The position numbers were made by a program, and so were the translations under genes. The notes under the pieces were generated by a model, which saw nothing but the letters and a program-made list of their open reading frames with translations, was not told where the DNA came from and ran no database searches. DNA of 7,452 bases from Myxococcaceae bacterium (GTDB lineage Bacteria; Myxococcota; Myxococcia; Myxococcales; Myxococcaceae), in assembly GCA_018262385.1 (NCBI GenBank), contig JAGSPQ010000156.1, positions 1-7,452 on the forward strand, written 5' to 3'. Below are positions 1 to 5,925 of this stretch, piece after piece (the stretch's first letter is position 1; the number at the start of each line of letters is the position of its first letter).

Positions 1-485
1 TGGACGTCACCAACTGGCGCGACGAGGTCAGCTTCGTCTCGTGGACGGTCGACCTGATGGACATGCTGTCGTTCATGATGGCGATCGTGATGCTGGCGAT
101 CGTCGGGGTCGGGATCATGATCGTGATGTGGATCTCGATTCGCGAGCGGACCCGCGAGATCGGCACCCTGCGGGCGATCGGGATGCAGCGGCTGCGGGTG
201 CTGGCGATGTTCCTCGCCGAGGGGTTCCTGCTCGGGGCGATGAGCTCGCTCGCCGGAGCGATCACCGGGGTGATCCTCTCGGCGCTGATCAACGGGGCCG
301 GGGTCGCGCTCCCGCTCGAGGTTCAGCTGATCATGATGAGCGACAAGCTGATCATCATCCCCACCGCGCAGTGGGCGCTGACCGCGATCGCGTTCATCAC
401 CTTGGCCGTCACCTCGATCTCGCTGATCCCGTCGTTCATCGCCGCCCGGCTCAAGCCCGTCACCGCGATGTCGCACGTCGGCTGA
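1..485 (+). CDS. ABC transporter permease, FtsX/MacB-LolC/E family (C-terminal part)
   Basis: This is the C-terminal part of an inner-membrane permease of the FtsX-like (MacB/LolC/LolE) class. Such proteins pair with an ATPase and move lipoproteins, peptides or other envelope substrates rather than forming an ordinary channel. The reading frame is open from base 3 and gives 160 residues before the TGA at 483-485; the start lies outside the window. Three hydrophobic stretches fit the last three membrane helices: about residues 21-45, 68-100 and 125-147 of the fragment. Between the first two lies the family hallmark RTREIGTLRAIGMQR (residues 49-63), and the end ARLKPVTAM matches the usual family terminus. 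The large periplasmic domain and any ATPase partner would be upstream, so the substrate cannot be decided. A lipoprotein gene lies nearby, but that alone does not make this a Lol component. The family call is firm and the subfamily is open. Confidence 0.92.
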   Translation, partial: DVTNWRDEVSFVSWTVDLMDMLSFMMAIVMLAIVGVGIMIVMWISIRERTREIGTLRAIGMQRLRVLAMFLAEGFLLGAMSSLAGAITGVILSALINGAGVALPLEVQLIMMSDKLIIIPTAQWALTAIAFITLAVTSISLIPSFIAARLKPVTAMSHVG

Positions 486-664
486 GCCGCAGCCGGCAGC
501 AGGCCCCGCCGCGGCGGCCTTGGGGTGAACAGCGCGAGGAAGCGGCGGGCCTGGCTCTCGAGCACGAACCGGTAGCGCTGGCACCGCCCGGATCCGGCGG
601 GGACTTCGACCAGCCAGGCGCCCTCTGTCTCGGTCAGCTGGGGCAGGGTGGGCTCGGCGCTCAT
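323..664 (-). CDS. Small hypothetical protein, overlapping the permease 3' end
   Basis: I do not recognise this ORF of 113 codons. Its first 60 or so residues, outside the permease gene, look coding: 46 of the first 50 codons end in G or C, and the sequence is protein-like, with a stretch at residues 15-47 (AWLVEVPAG, then YRFVLESQARRFLALF) that could form a strand-strand-helix unit. The rest, from about residue 61, lies antisense to the permease 3' end and may be a non-functional tail, since tail-to-tail overlaps of about 160 bp are rare. The ATG at 664 is the best start by composition, but no clear Shine-Dalgarno precedes it and the frame stays open further upstream to 886. There is no signal peptide or membrane helix in the clear part. 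It could be a small cytoplasmic protein, a remnant that lost its stop codon, or a chance ORF in GC-rich DNA. Confidence 0.4.
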   Translation of the reverse strand: MSAEPTLPQLTETEGAWLVEVPAGSGRCQRYRFVLESQARRFLALFTPRPPRRGLLPAAAQPTCDIAVTGLSRAAMNDGISEIEVTAKVMNAIAVSAHCAVGMMISLSLIMIS

Positions 665-809
665 GCGGTCAAAGCAGGAGCAACCCGCGGACCAGCGCCA
701 AGTGAGCGCCCGGTGGCCGCGTTCTTCCGCCGTGGCCGGCGGCCTGCGCAACAATCGCGAGCGGCCGCGCAGGCTCGACGCACCGCCGCGCCTGAAATAT
801 GAACAGCCG
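665..809. other. Intergenic region between divergent small ORF and lipoprotein gene
   Basis: These 145 bp separate the small minus-strand ORF from the lipoprotein gene. The only structure I can support is an 8-bp perfect inverted repeat (742-749 and 767-774). I see no convincing -35/-10 pair and no Shine-Dalgarno for the lipoprotein start. An AT-richer patch, GAAATATGAA at 794-803, sits just before that start, which would suit a short leader, but this is weak. Confidence 0.5.
742..774. repeat. Inverted repeat GCCTGCGC-N17-GCGCAGGC
   Basis: Two perfect 8-bp arms (742-749 and 767-774) flank a 17-nt spacer, located 36 bp upstream of the lipoprotein start. It could be a hairpin in a leader transcript or a protein-binding dyad. 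No T-tract follows on either strand, so a terminator is unlikely. In DNA this rich in GC, such a repeat can also arise by chance. Confidence 0.35.
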
Positions 810-1301
810 ATGTTCGTGCGCACCTTCGCCCTCACCGCCGTCGTCCTCGCCGCCGGCTGCGGCCCGGGATCCCCGCTGGTCGGCACCTGGCGCTACAACC
901 TCGAGACGGTGATCGCGACCGCCACCGGGCCGATGACGAAGACGGTGAGCTTCGATCTCGATCTCGGCTCGACCGCGGCCCCCGATCTGGTGGTCTGGAA
1001 AATCGGCGGCGGCTGCAACGTCGCCCTGGGGGTGTCCGGGAAGGTGGCCGAGCTCACCACCGCCCCTCCGCTGTGTGGAATGTCGGCCGGCGCGCAGATC
1101 CCGCTGATCGGCGAGACCGGCACGATGGTGAAGAGCGGCGATCAGCTGGGAGTCAACTCTGCCCGCTTCGAGGTGCTGGACGACGGTCACCTCAGCACCC
1201 GCTTCGACTACAAGCTCTACACCGACCTGCGCGACTCGCGGGTGGGGCCGGTGATCACCGTCACCACCCTGGCGGGAAAGCACGGCACCCGGGTGAAGTA
1301 G
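810..1301 (+). CDS. Predicted lipoprotein, lipocalin-like size
   Basis: This is a 163-residue protein with a short lipoprotein signal: one Arg near the N-terminus, a hydrophobic stretch (FALTAVVLAAG) and Cys17 in VLAAGC, where signal peptidase II would cut and a lipid anchor be added. The mature protein is about 147 residues. It begins with SPLVGTWRYN (21-30), like the G-x-W opening strand of small lipocalin-type beta-barrels, and continues with alternating polar and hydrophobic strands (SFDLDL, DLVVWKI, RFEVLDD, RFDYKLY, GPVITVTTLAG). Cys69 and Cys89 could form a disulfide in the periplasm. The start was chosen because it gives a proper signal peptide; no clear Shine-Dalgarno precedes it. 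The residue after the lipidated Cys is Gly, with no Asp retention signal, so outer-membrane sorting is plausible by the E. coli rule. The lipoprotein call is solid, the fold is a guess, and the function is unknown. Its stop is 2 bp from the convergent LysR gene. Confidence 0.82.
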   Translation: MFVRTFALTAVVLAAGCGPGSPLVGTWRYNLETVIATATGPMTKTVSFDLDLGSTAAPDLVVWKIGGGCNVALGVSGKVAELTTAPPLCGMSAGAQIPLIGETGTMVKSGDQLGVNSARFEVLDDGHLSTRFDYKLYTDLRDSRVGPVITVTTLAGKHGTRVK

Positions 1302-1303
1302 CG

Positions 1304-2182
1304 CTACCGCGGCGCCAGCGGGTGCTGCTCCAGGTGCTGCAGCACGTAGTCGCGAAACGCGATCACCTTGCGCGCGACGTGCTGCGCGGGGGGATGAACC
1401 AGGTACAGCGCGCCGATCGTCTGCTCCAGCTTCGGCAGCACCCGCACCAGCGTCCCCACCGCCAGATCCGGCTGGGCGAGGAAGGTGGGCATCAGGCCGA
1501 TCCCCGCGCCGGCGCGCACCGTGCCGTGCAGGAAGAGCATGTCGTCGCCCACCACCCTCGGCTTCTTCTTCAAGCTGCCCAGCGCGGCCGGCAGCTTGAA
1601 GCCGCGAAAGGTCACCCAGTCGTGCTCGAGCGCATCCTCCGCCGTCCGCGGAGTGCCGGCCCGGGCCAGGTAGGTGGGCGAGGCGAACAGCCCAAAGCCG
1701 ATCGGCGTCAGCCGCCGCGCCACCAGCGACGAGTCCTCCAGCTTCACTCCCGCCCGGAGCGCCAGATCGAACCCCTCGCCGACCAGGTCCACCGTCTGGT
1801 TGGTGAGCCGGACGTCGATCTGCACCGCCGGGTAGCGCAGGCCGAAGCCGGCGATGATCTGCGGCAGCACGATCGACCCGATGTCGCCCGAGGCGGTCAG
1901 CCGCAGCTGGCCCGACGGCTCCTCCTCGCGCTCGGGAAGACTGCCCAGCGCTTCCTCGAGCGCGAGCAGCTGCGGCCGCACCTTCGCCAGCAGCGCGGTG
2001 CCCGCGGTGGTCAGCGCCACGCTGCGGGTGGTGCGGTTGAACAGCTGCACCCCCAGCTCGCGCTCGAGCGCCGCGATGCTCCGGCTCACCGACGAGCGGC
2101 GCACCCCCAGCTTCTTCGCCCCGGCCGAGAAGCTGGCCGCCTCGGCCACCGCCTGAAACACCGAGATCAGGTTCAGATCCAT
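1304..2182 (-). CDS. LysR-family transcriptional regulator
   Basis: This 292-residue protein has the standard LysR length and layout. The N-terminal winged helix-turn-helix covers about residues 2-61: FQAVAEAASFSAGAKKLGVRRSSVSRSI, then ALERELGVQLFNRTTRSVALTTAG. A linker helix (62-85) follows, then a two-lobed effector-binding domain (about 92-290) opening with GQLRLTASGDIGSIVLPQ. The segment DLVGEGFDLALRAG (132-145) is typical of the CrgA-like branch, where the inducer usually cannot be predicted. The start is well supported: GGAG lies 7 nt upstream of the ATG and the N-terminus matches the family. The gene is divergent from the extradiol dioxygenase across 78 bp, so it most likely controls that gene and probably itself, responding to the aromatic substrate or a product. 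That role is inferred from layout only. Its 3' end nearly touches the lipoprotein gene on the other strand. Confidence 0.95.
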   Translation of the reverse strand: MDLNLISVFQAVAEAASFSAGAKKLGVRRSSVSRSIAALERELGVQLFNRTTRSVALTTAGTALLAKVRPQLLALEEALGSLPEREEEPSGQLRLTASGDIGSIVLPQIIAGFGLRYPAVQIDVRLTNQTVDLVGEGFDLALRAGVKLEDSSLVARRLTPIGFGLFASPTYLARAGTPRTAEDALEHDWVTFRGFKLPAALGSLKKKPRVVGDDMLFLHGTVRAGAGIGLMPTFLAQPDLAVGTLVRVLPKLEQTIGALYLVHPPAQHVARKVIAFRDYVLQHLEQHPLAPR

Positions 2183-2260
2183 TGGTGCGCTCCACGCAAC
2201 ACAGCCGGCGCCGACCTTAGGCTGGTAACGCCTGCGCAGCATCGGCATATTGGCAAGGCG
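2183..2260. promoter_or_regulatory. Divergent LysR/dioxygenase promoter region
   Basis: These 78 bp must hold the promoters of both the regulator and the dioxygenase. It is locally less GC-rich than the genes. AGGC-N7-GCCT (2219-2233) is a short dyad near the middle, the best-placed operator candidate, though it is only 4 bp per arm and does not fit the T-N11-A LysR box exactly. A T-N11-A match lies at 2226-2238 but is not a good palindrome. TGGTAA (2223-2228) and CATATT (2246-2251), 17 bp apart, are a weak -35/-10 candidate for the dioxygenase and would give a very short leader. The region's role is inferred from layout and the individual sites are tentative. Confidence 0.45.
2190..2193 (-). 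promoter_or_regulatory. Ribosome binding site of the LysR gene
   Basis: GGAG on the minus strand ends 7 nt before the ATG at 2182, a normal spacing. It settles the LysR start against the longer open frame that continues upstream to 2710 across the dioxygenase gene. Confidence 0.6.
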
Positions 2261-3148
2261 ATGGACCCGACCTCGATCGATCGACGCGAAGTGCTGGTGG
2301 CGGGCGCCGCCGCGGCGGGCAGCGTGCTGACCGGAGCCACCCCGAAGCGCCGGCTGCCCACGATCTTCCTGCCCCACGGCGGAGGCCCCTGCTTCTTCAT
2401 GCCCGACGGCGCGATGGGGCCGCCCGGCACCTGGAAGGCGATGGGCGAGTACCTCAAGGGGATCAACGCCACCTTGCCCTTCACCCCGGCGGCGCTGCTG
2501 GTGATCTCTGCCCACTGGGAGACCCCGGTGCCCACGGTGATCACCGCGGCCCAGCCTCCGCTGCTCTACGACTACTACGGCTTTCCCCCCGAGACCTACG
2601 CGCTGAAGTGGCCCGCGCCCGGCGCGCCCACCCTCGCCGGCCGGGTCCAGCGCCTGCTCGGCGAGGCGGGGATCGCCAGCGCCGCCGAGCCAAAGCGCGG
2701 CTTCGATCACGGGGTGTTCATCCCGCTCAAGCTGGCCTACCCCGAGGCGCAGCTGCCGACCGTGCAGCTGTCGCTGCGCTCAGGGCTCGATCCGGCGCAG
2801 CACCTGGCGATCGGCCGCGCCCTCGCGCCGCTGCGGGACGAGGGGGTGCTGATCGTCGGCAGCGGGATGAGCTACCACAACATGCGCGGCTTCAACTCCG
2901 CCCCCGCCGCCGCCGACTCGAAGCGCTTCGACGCCTGGCTGCAGCAGACGGTGGCCGAGGATCCGCAGGCCCGTGACCGCCGCCTGCTGGACTGGTTGAG
3001 CGCCCCGTCCGCCCGCGCCTGTCACCCCCGCGAGGAGCACCTGCTGCCGCTGATGGTGACCGCCGGAGCGGCCGGCGCCGACCGCGGCCACCCCGTCTTC
3101 AGCGGGGCAGCCCTGGGCGTCCAGGTGTCGGCGGTGCAGTTCGGCTGA
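2261..3148 (+). CDS. DODA/LigB-type extradiol ring-opening dioxygenase with TAT-like signal
   Basis: This 295-residue protein belongs to the LigB superfamily, class III extradiol dioxygenases of the DODA/YgiD type. These open catechol-like rings (for example 4,5-DOPA) using a non-haem metal, usually Fe(II). The family's landmark motifs are present: LPHGGGP (His39), ISAHWE (His85), FDHGVF (Asp149-His150), GSGMSYHNM (His206) and HPREEHLLPL (His255, His260). By analogy with YgiD, the metal ligands should be His39, His85 and His260, with His150 and His206 in the active site. The catalytic domain starts near residue 32, so residues 1-31 are an extension. It carries Asp-Arg-Arg-Glu-Val-Leu (7-12), an Ala/Gly-rich mildly hydrophobic stretch (13-26) and a possible cut after Ala26, which resembles a twin-arginine export signal. 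The start has only a weak, close AAGG. The substrate is unknown. The divergent LysR gene is the probable regulator. Its last 50 bp overlap the convergent acyltransferase gene. Confidence 0.92.
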   Translation: MDPTSIDRREVLVAGAAAAGSVLTGATPKRRLPTIFLPHGGGPCFFMPDGAMGPPGTWKAMGEYLKGINATLPFTPAALLVISAHWETPVPTVITAAQPPLLYDYYGFPPETYALKWPAPGAPTLAGRVQRLLGEAGIASAAEPKRGFDHGVFIPLKLAYPEAQLPTVQLSLRSGLDPAQHLAIGRALAPLRDEGVLIVGSGMSYHNMRGFNSAPAAADSKRFDAWLQQTVAEDPQARDRRLLDWLSAPSARACHPREEHLLPLMVTAGAAGADRGHPVFSGAALGVQVSAVQFG

Positions 3149-4466
3149 GCCCCCCCGCGCTGGGCCGGGGCCGCTCCGGCTTCGTCTTCTGCTGCGCGGC
3201 GAGGGTTCCCTCCAGCAGGGCCGCGAGGTCTGCGTGCCTCAGCCAGCGGGCGTGCGCGTCGAGCTGGGCGAGCAGGGCGGCGATCCACTCGGGATCCGGC
3301 TCGCCCGACGCCTTGCGGGCTGCGAGCTTCGCCTCGCGGTGGGCGGGGTTCCAGGTCAGCTCGTCCTCGGCCTCGCCGGGGCGCAGGCGGCGCTTCAGAT
3401 CGCCCAGCTTCAGCCGCAGGTGGCGCAACGACCGCTTGCGGATCAGCTGGCCGCTGACCGTCGGCGCCGACTCGGCCAGCCAGCGCTTCTTGTAATAGGA
3501 GAAGCCCGACAAGAAGTTGACCGCGCGGTACCCGCTCTCGATCGCGTGCCGCATCGTCATCAGCACCACCGCCGCGCCGGGCCCGAGCCGCTCGAACGCC
3601 TCGTCGTACATGATCGCCATCAGCTGCAGCGTCTTCTCGTATTCCCCGCTGAAGGACGCCGCGATCGGGGTGCGGTCGAGCAGCAGCAGCCCGAGGTGCG
3701 CCCGCATCGGCTGCCGGGGCGCCAGCAGGCTGCGGAAGTACTCCACCCGATCCGGGTGGCTGTCGATCGCGAAGCGGTTGCCCGCCCGCCAGGTGCGCCG
3801 CTCGAGCGGCCGCATCAGCTCGAACAGCACCGGGGTCACCTTCGGATCCATCGACCAGACGTACGAGACCTCGCCCGCCGCCAACAGGGTCTGGAACTTC
3901 TTGCGCAGGTCGGTGCGGAACTTCCCCCGCAGCGCCTGGAAGTACTGCTGCAGGCTGCTCCAGCGGACGTCGATCACGTTCGACTCGCGGGTCGGCCACG
4001 CCCGCACTTCGTAGCGGCCCAGATCGACGCGCGGTGGATGCGGGAAGAGCGCCGAGCCCTCGAGCTGCTGGTGGAAGTCGAGCCACGCCCACTCGCCACT
4101 GCGCGAGAGCAGGTAGCGCAGGAACGCCTCGCCGCAGCGGGCCTCGTCCTCGGGGCGGCAGACCAGGTACGGGCAGTTGGTGTCGTGGGTGGCGAAGAAC
4201 TCCAGCTTCCCCGACTCGAGCCCCAGGATCCGATCGGGGATTCGCCGCAGCGGCAGGTAGGCGATCGGCTGGTTGTTCTCGAAGGCGACCAGGAACCACG
4301 GCTCGGCGTTCTTGTCGTTCGGGTAGTAGCCGTCGTGGCGGCTGAAGTTCTCGAGGAAGCTGAAGGTGGAGAAGGGATCCTTGAGCCGCGACGCCCGGCT
4401 CAGCGCGTCCAGGTGCCGCCGATGGGGTGCGGCCTCCCGCAGCAGGTGAAAGCAGCGGACTTCCAT
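3099..4466 (-). CDS. GNAT/FemAB-like acyltransferase (Acetyltransf_6, BioF2-like domain)
   Basis: This 455-residue protein carries the Acetyltransf_6 (GNAT_6/BioF2-like) fold, shared by CelD/BcsL-type and FemAB-like proteins that transfer acyl or aminoacyl groups to polysaccharide, lipid or peptide acceptors. An N-terminal GNAT-like half (about 1-165) holds PFSTFSFLENF (31-41) and EPWFLVAFENNQPIAYLPLRR. The core is at about 170-330: GKFRTDLRKKFQTL (181-194), a strand LGLLLLDRTPIAASFSG (258-274), then YDEAFERLGPGAAVVLMTMRHAIESGY (287-313) and VNFLSGFSYYKKRW (316-329). A basic, charged extension (about 340-455) follows, less typical of the family. The start at 4466 is chosen because AGGAGG sits 8 nt before it; an ATG at 4490 overlaps the ligase stop and would add eight residues. 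No signal peptide or membrane helix is seen, so it is likely cytoplasmic. It is cotranscribed with the ATP-grasp gene; a joint role is inferred, and the substrate is unknown. Confidence 0.88.
   Translation of the reverse strand: MEVRCFHLLREAAPHRRHLDALSRASRLKDPFSTFSFLENFSRHDGYYPNDKNAEPWFLVAFENNQPIAYLPLRRIPDRILGLESGKLEFFATHDTNCPYLVCRPEDEARCGEAFLRYLLSRSGEWAWLDFHQQLEGSALFPHPPRVDLGRYEVRAWPTRESNVIDVRWSSLQQYFQALRGKFRTDLRKKFQTLLAAGEVSYVWSMDPKVTPVLFELMRPLERRTWRAGNRFAIDSHPDRVEYFRSLLAPRQPMRAHLGLLLLDRTPIAASFSGEYEKTLQLMAIMYDEAFERLGPGAAVVLMTMRHAIESGYRAVNFLSGFSYYKKRWLAESAPTVSGQLIRKRSLRHLRLKLGDLKRRLRPGEAEDELTWNPAHREAKLAARKASGEPDPEWIAALLAQLDAHARWLRHADLAALLEGTLAAQQKTKPERPRPSAGGLSRTAPPTPGRPGLPR
3164..3189 (+). 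terminator. Possible terminator of the dioxygenase transcript
   Basis: A 7-bp stem (3164-3170 with 3174-3180, one G-U pair) with a 3-nt loop begins 16 nt after the dioxygenase stop and is followed by pyrimidine-rich TTCGTCTTC. The tail is not a proper T-run, so intrinsic termination would be weak. The site lies inside the 3' coding part of the convergent acyltransferase gene. Confidence 0.3.
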
Positions 4467-4474
4467 GGCGGATG

Positions 4475-4480
4475 CCTCCT
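4475..4480 (-). promoter_or_regulatory. Perfect Shine-Dalgarno of the acyltransferase gene
   Basis: AGGAGG on the minus strand lies 8 nt upstream of the ATG at 4466. It lies between the ATG at 4490, which overlaps the ligase TGA, and the ATG at 4466, and it points to the latter as the main start. Confidence 0.75.
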
Positions 4481-4486
4481 GTCGGG

Positions 4487-5758
4487 TCATCGGTTCAAGA
4501 CCACCGTCCGGACGAAGGAGCGGGGATGGCGGGCGTAGGCCGAGATCCGGCTGAAGAAGTCGACCGCTGCCGGGACCCGGTCGTCGTCGTCGAACACCGC
4601 GTCGACCGTCTGGTGGTCGCGAACCCAGCTGCGCCAGCCGCGCGCCTCTTCCGACGGCATCGCCCGCGAAGCCTGCTGCGAGCTGAGCACCAGGTTGAGC
4701 GCCATCTGGTGGCAGAAGACCGGCGGCGGCGCGTTCGCCGTCGACCACTCGCCGGCGGCCTGCAGCAGCCGGGCGACCCGCTCGGTGTTCTGCCTCGCGC
4801 TCTCGTAGGCGAGCGCGACCAGCGGCAGGCCGCGCGCGACGTCGAAACCCAGCTGCCCGAAGAAGCGCGGGTTGAAGTCGATCAGCAGCCGCCCGTCGCC
4901 CTCGCGGATGAACTCGGCCTCGAACACCCCGAAGTAGCCGATGCGCTGGCACAGCGAGACGATCCCCTCGGCGAGCGCCGGCTCGATCGGGGCGTTCTCG
5001 AAGCAGATCCCCACCCCCAGCCGGCGCGGCAGCTGGAGCACCTTGGTCGCCGCCCGCATCGCCCACTGGCCCCGATGGGTGATGAAGCCCGAGAGGCTGT
5101 AGATCGCGCTCCCCGCCCCGGGGTGGAACTCCTGCACCATCGGGCGGGCGACCTGGGGATCCCGCTCGACCAGCTCGGGCGCGTACGGCTCGTCGGCGAA
5201 CGCCTCGTAGCGCGCCTTCAGCCGGCCGGGCTCGGTCACCACCTCGCCCTTGCGGTGGTGGGTGAAGAGGATCTGCGTCACCGGCTTGATCACCAGGCCT
5301 GGGCCCGGCTGCTGGGCGAGCTGCGCGAAGTCGGCGTCGGTCTGCGGAAACCAGGTGCGGGGAACCTGCAGCCCGACCGCGCGCGCCTCGGCGTAGAGGG
5401 TGCGCTTGTTGAGCAGCGCATAGATCGCCTCGATCGGCGGCTGGTAGAGGTGAAAGTGCTGCGAGAGCTCTTCGCGATGCGCGGCGTAGATGAACGCGGC
5501 GTCGTCGCTGGTCGGGTAGAGGACGTGCCCGGGCGCGCTGGACCCGAACTCGAGCAGCCACTTCAAGAACGCCCGCGAGTCGGACGTCGGAGGGCAGCTG
5601 CAGCTGCGCGCGACGAACCGCGACCACGAGGCGATTCCGAGCCGGTTGTCGTGCGCGACGGTGACCGGGATCCCATACCGGCCCAGGCTGCGCGCGGCCG
5701 CGAGGGTCCCGTAGAAGTCGGCGTTGGTCAGCAGCGCTGGGTTCGCGATCCGGGCCAC
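4487..5758 (-). CDS. ATP-grasp domain ligase
   Basis: This 423-residue protein of the ATP-grasp superfamily resembles carbamoyl-phosphate-synthase/D-aspartate-ligase-like enzymes. These use ATP to turn a carboxylate into an acyl phosphate and join it to an amine or other nucleophile. The N-terminal part (1-115) is a pre-ATP-grasp fold: ALLTNADFYGTLAAARSLGRYGIPV, then VLYPTSDD (79-86). The nucleotide-binding part follows: NKRTLYAEARAVGLQVPRTWF (117-137), GLVIKPV with Lys158, and VQEFHPGAG (208-216) for the adenine region. The metal/catalytic stretch is FGVFEAEFIREGDGRLLIDFNPRF (276-299), with Glu280/Glu282, Asp294, Asn296 and Arg298. Asp294 stands where many relatives have Glu. About 115 further residues form a C-terminal region I cannot assign. 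The GTG start is chosen because the family-like N-terminus begins there; GGGA lies 4 nt before it. The frame continues upstream without clear homology. It is first in a two-gene operon with the acyltransferase. The acid and amine substrates are unknown. Confidence 0.88.
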   Translation of the reverse strand: MARIANPALLTNADFYGTLAAARSLGRYGIPVTVAHDNRLGIASWSRFVARSCSCPPTSDSRAFLKWLLEFGSSAPGHVLYPTSDDAAFIYAAHREELSQHFHLYQPPIEAIYALLNKRTLYAEARAVGLQVPRTWFPQTDADFAQLAQQPGPGLVIKPVTQILFTHHRKGEVVTEPGRLKARYEAFADEPYAPELVERDPQVARPMVQEFHPGAGSAIYSLSGFITHRGQWAMRAATKVLQLPRRLGVGICFENAPIEPALAEGIVSLCQRIGYFGVFEAEFIREGDGRLLIDFNPRFFGQLGFDVARGLPLVALAYESARQNTERVARLLQAAGEWSTANAPPPVFCHQMALNLVLSSQQASRAMPSEEARGWRSWVRDHQTVDAVFDDDDRVPAAVDFFSRISAYARHPRSFVRTVVLNR

Positions 5759-5925
5759 GCCTTCCCGCGAGCAACCGTTGTGCCGCGATCGCCCCCCCGC
5801 GGAAGCCCCGCCGCCGCGGCGCAGAGTTGGCGTTCTGGGCCGCGCTGCCGCGTAACCGCTGCGTGACGCGCCCGGCCGCCTGATTTCTCGCGGTTTGGCG
5901 GGCAGCTGGGCAGATGTCAGTCCGT

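Noticed and set aside
501..520. AGGCC-N10-GGCCT inverted repeat just after the permease stop, as a terminator
   Set aside because: The stem is only 5 bp with a 10-nt loop and there is no T-tract on either strand. It also overlaps the small minus-strand ORF.
1334..1345. GTGCTGCAGCAC palindrome near the lipoprotein/LysR junction, as a terminator or operator
   Set aside because: It lies within the LysR coding sequence (LQHLEQ region), is explained by Leu, Gln and His codons, and has no loop or T-run.
669..2195. Open frame of 508 codons on the minus strand across the lipoprotein and LysR genes
   Set aside because: It is a shadow of the LysR gene in another frame. Composition is Gly/Arg/Ala-rich without domains, while the LysR frame has clear homology.
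1073..2260. Upstream extension of the dioxygenase frame on the plus strand
   Set aside because: It is an open frame antisense to LysR, rich in Arg, Gln and His. The dioxygenase starts at 2261, where family-like sequence begins.
3234..4538. Open frame of 434 codons on the plus strand opposite the acyltransferase
   Set aside because: It is antisense to a gene with recognisable GNAT/FemAB-like motifs. Its low-complexity Arg/Gln/Leu composition is typical of GC-rich shadows.
5811..5821. CCGCCGCGGCG also found at 506-516, as a dispersed repeat
   Set aside because: The match is 11 bp of pure GC sequence and is expected by chance in DNA of this composition.
4427..5866. Open frame of 479 codons on the plus strand opposite the ATP-grasp gene
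   Set aside because: It has no domain-like sequence and an Arg/Val/Asp-rich composition. The opposite strand encodes a clear ATP-grasp protein.
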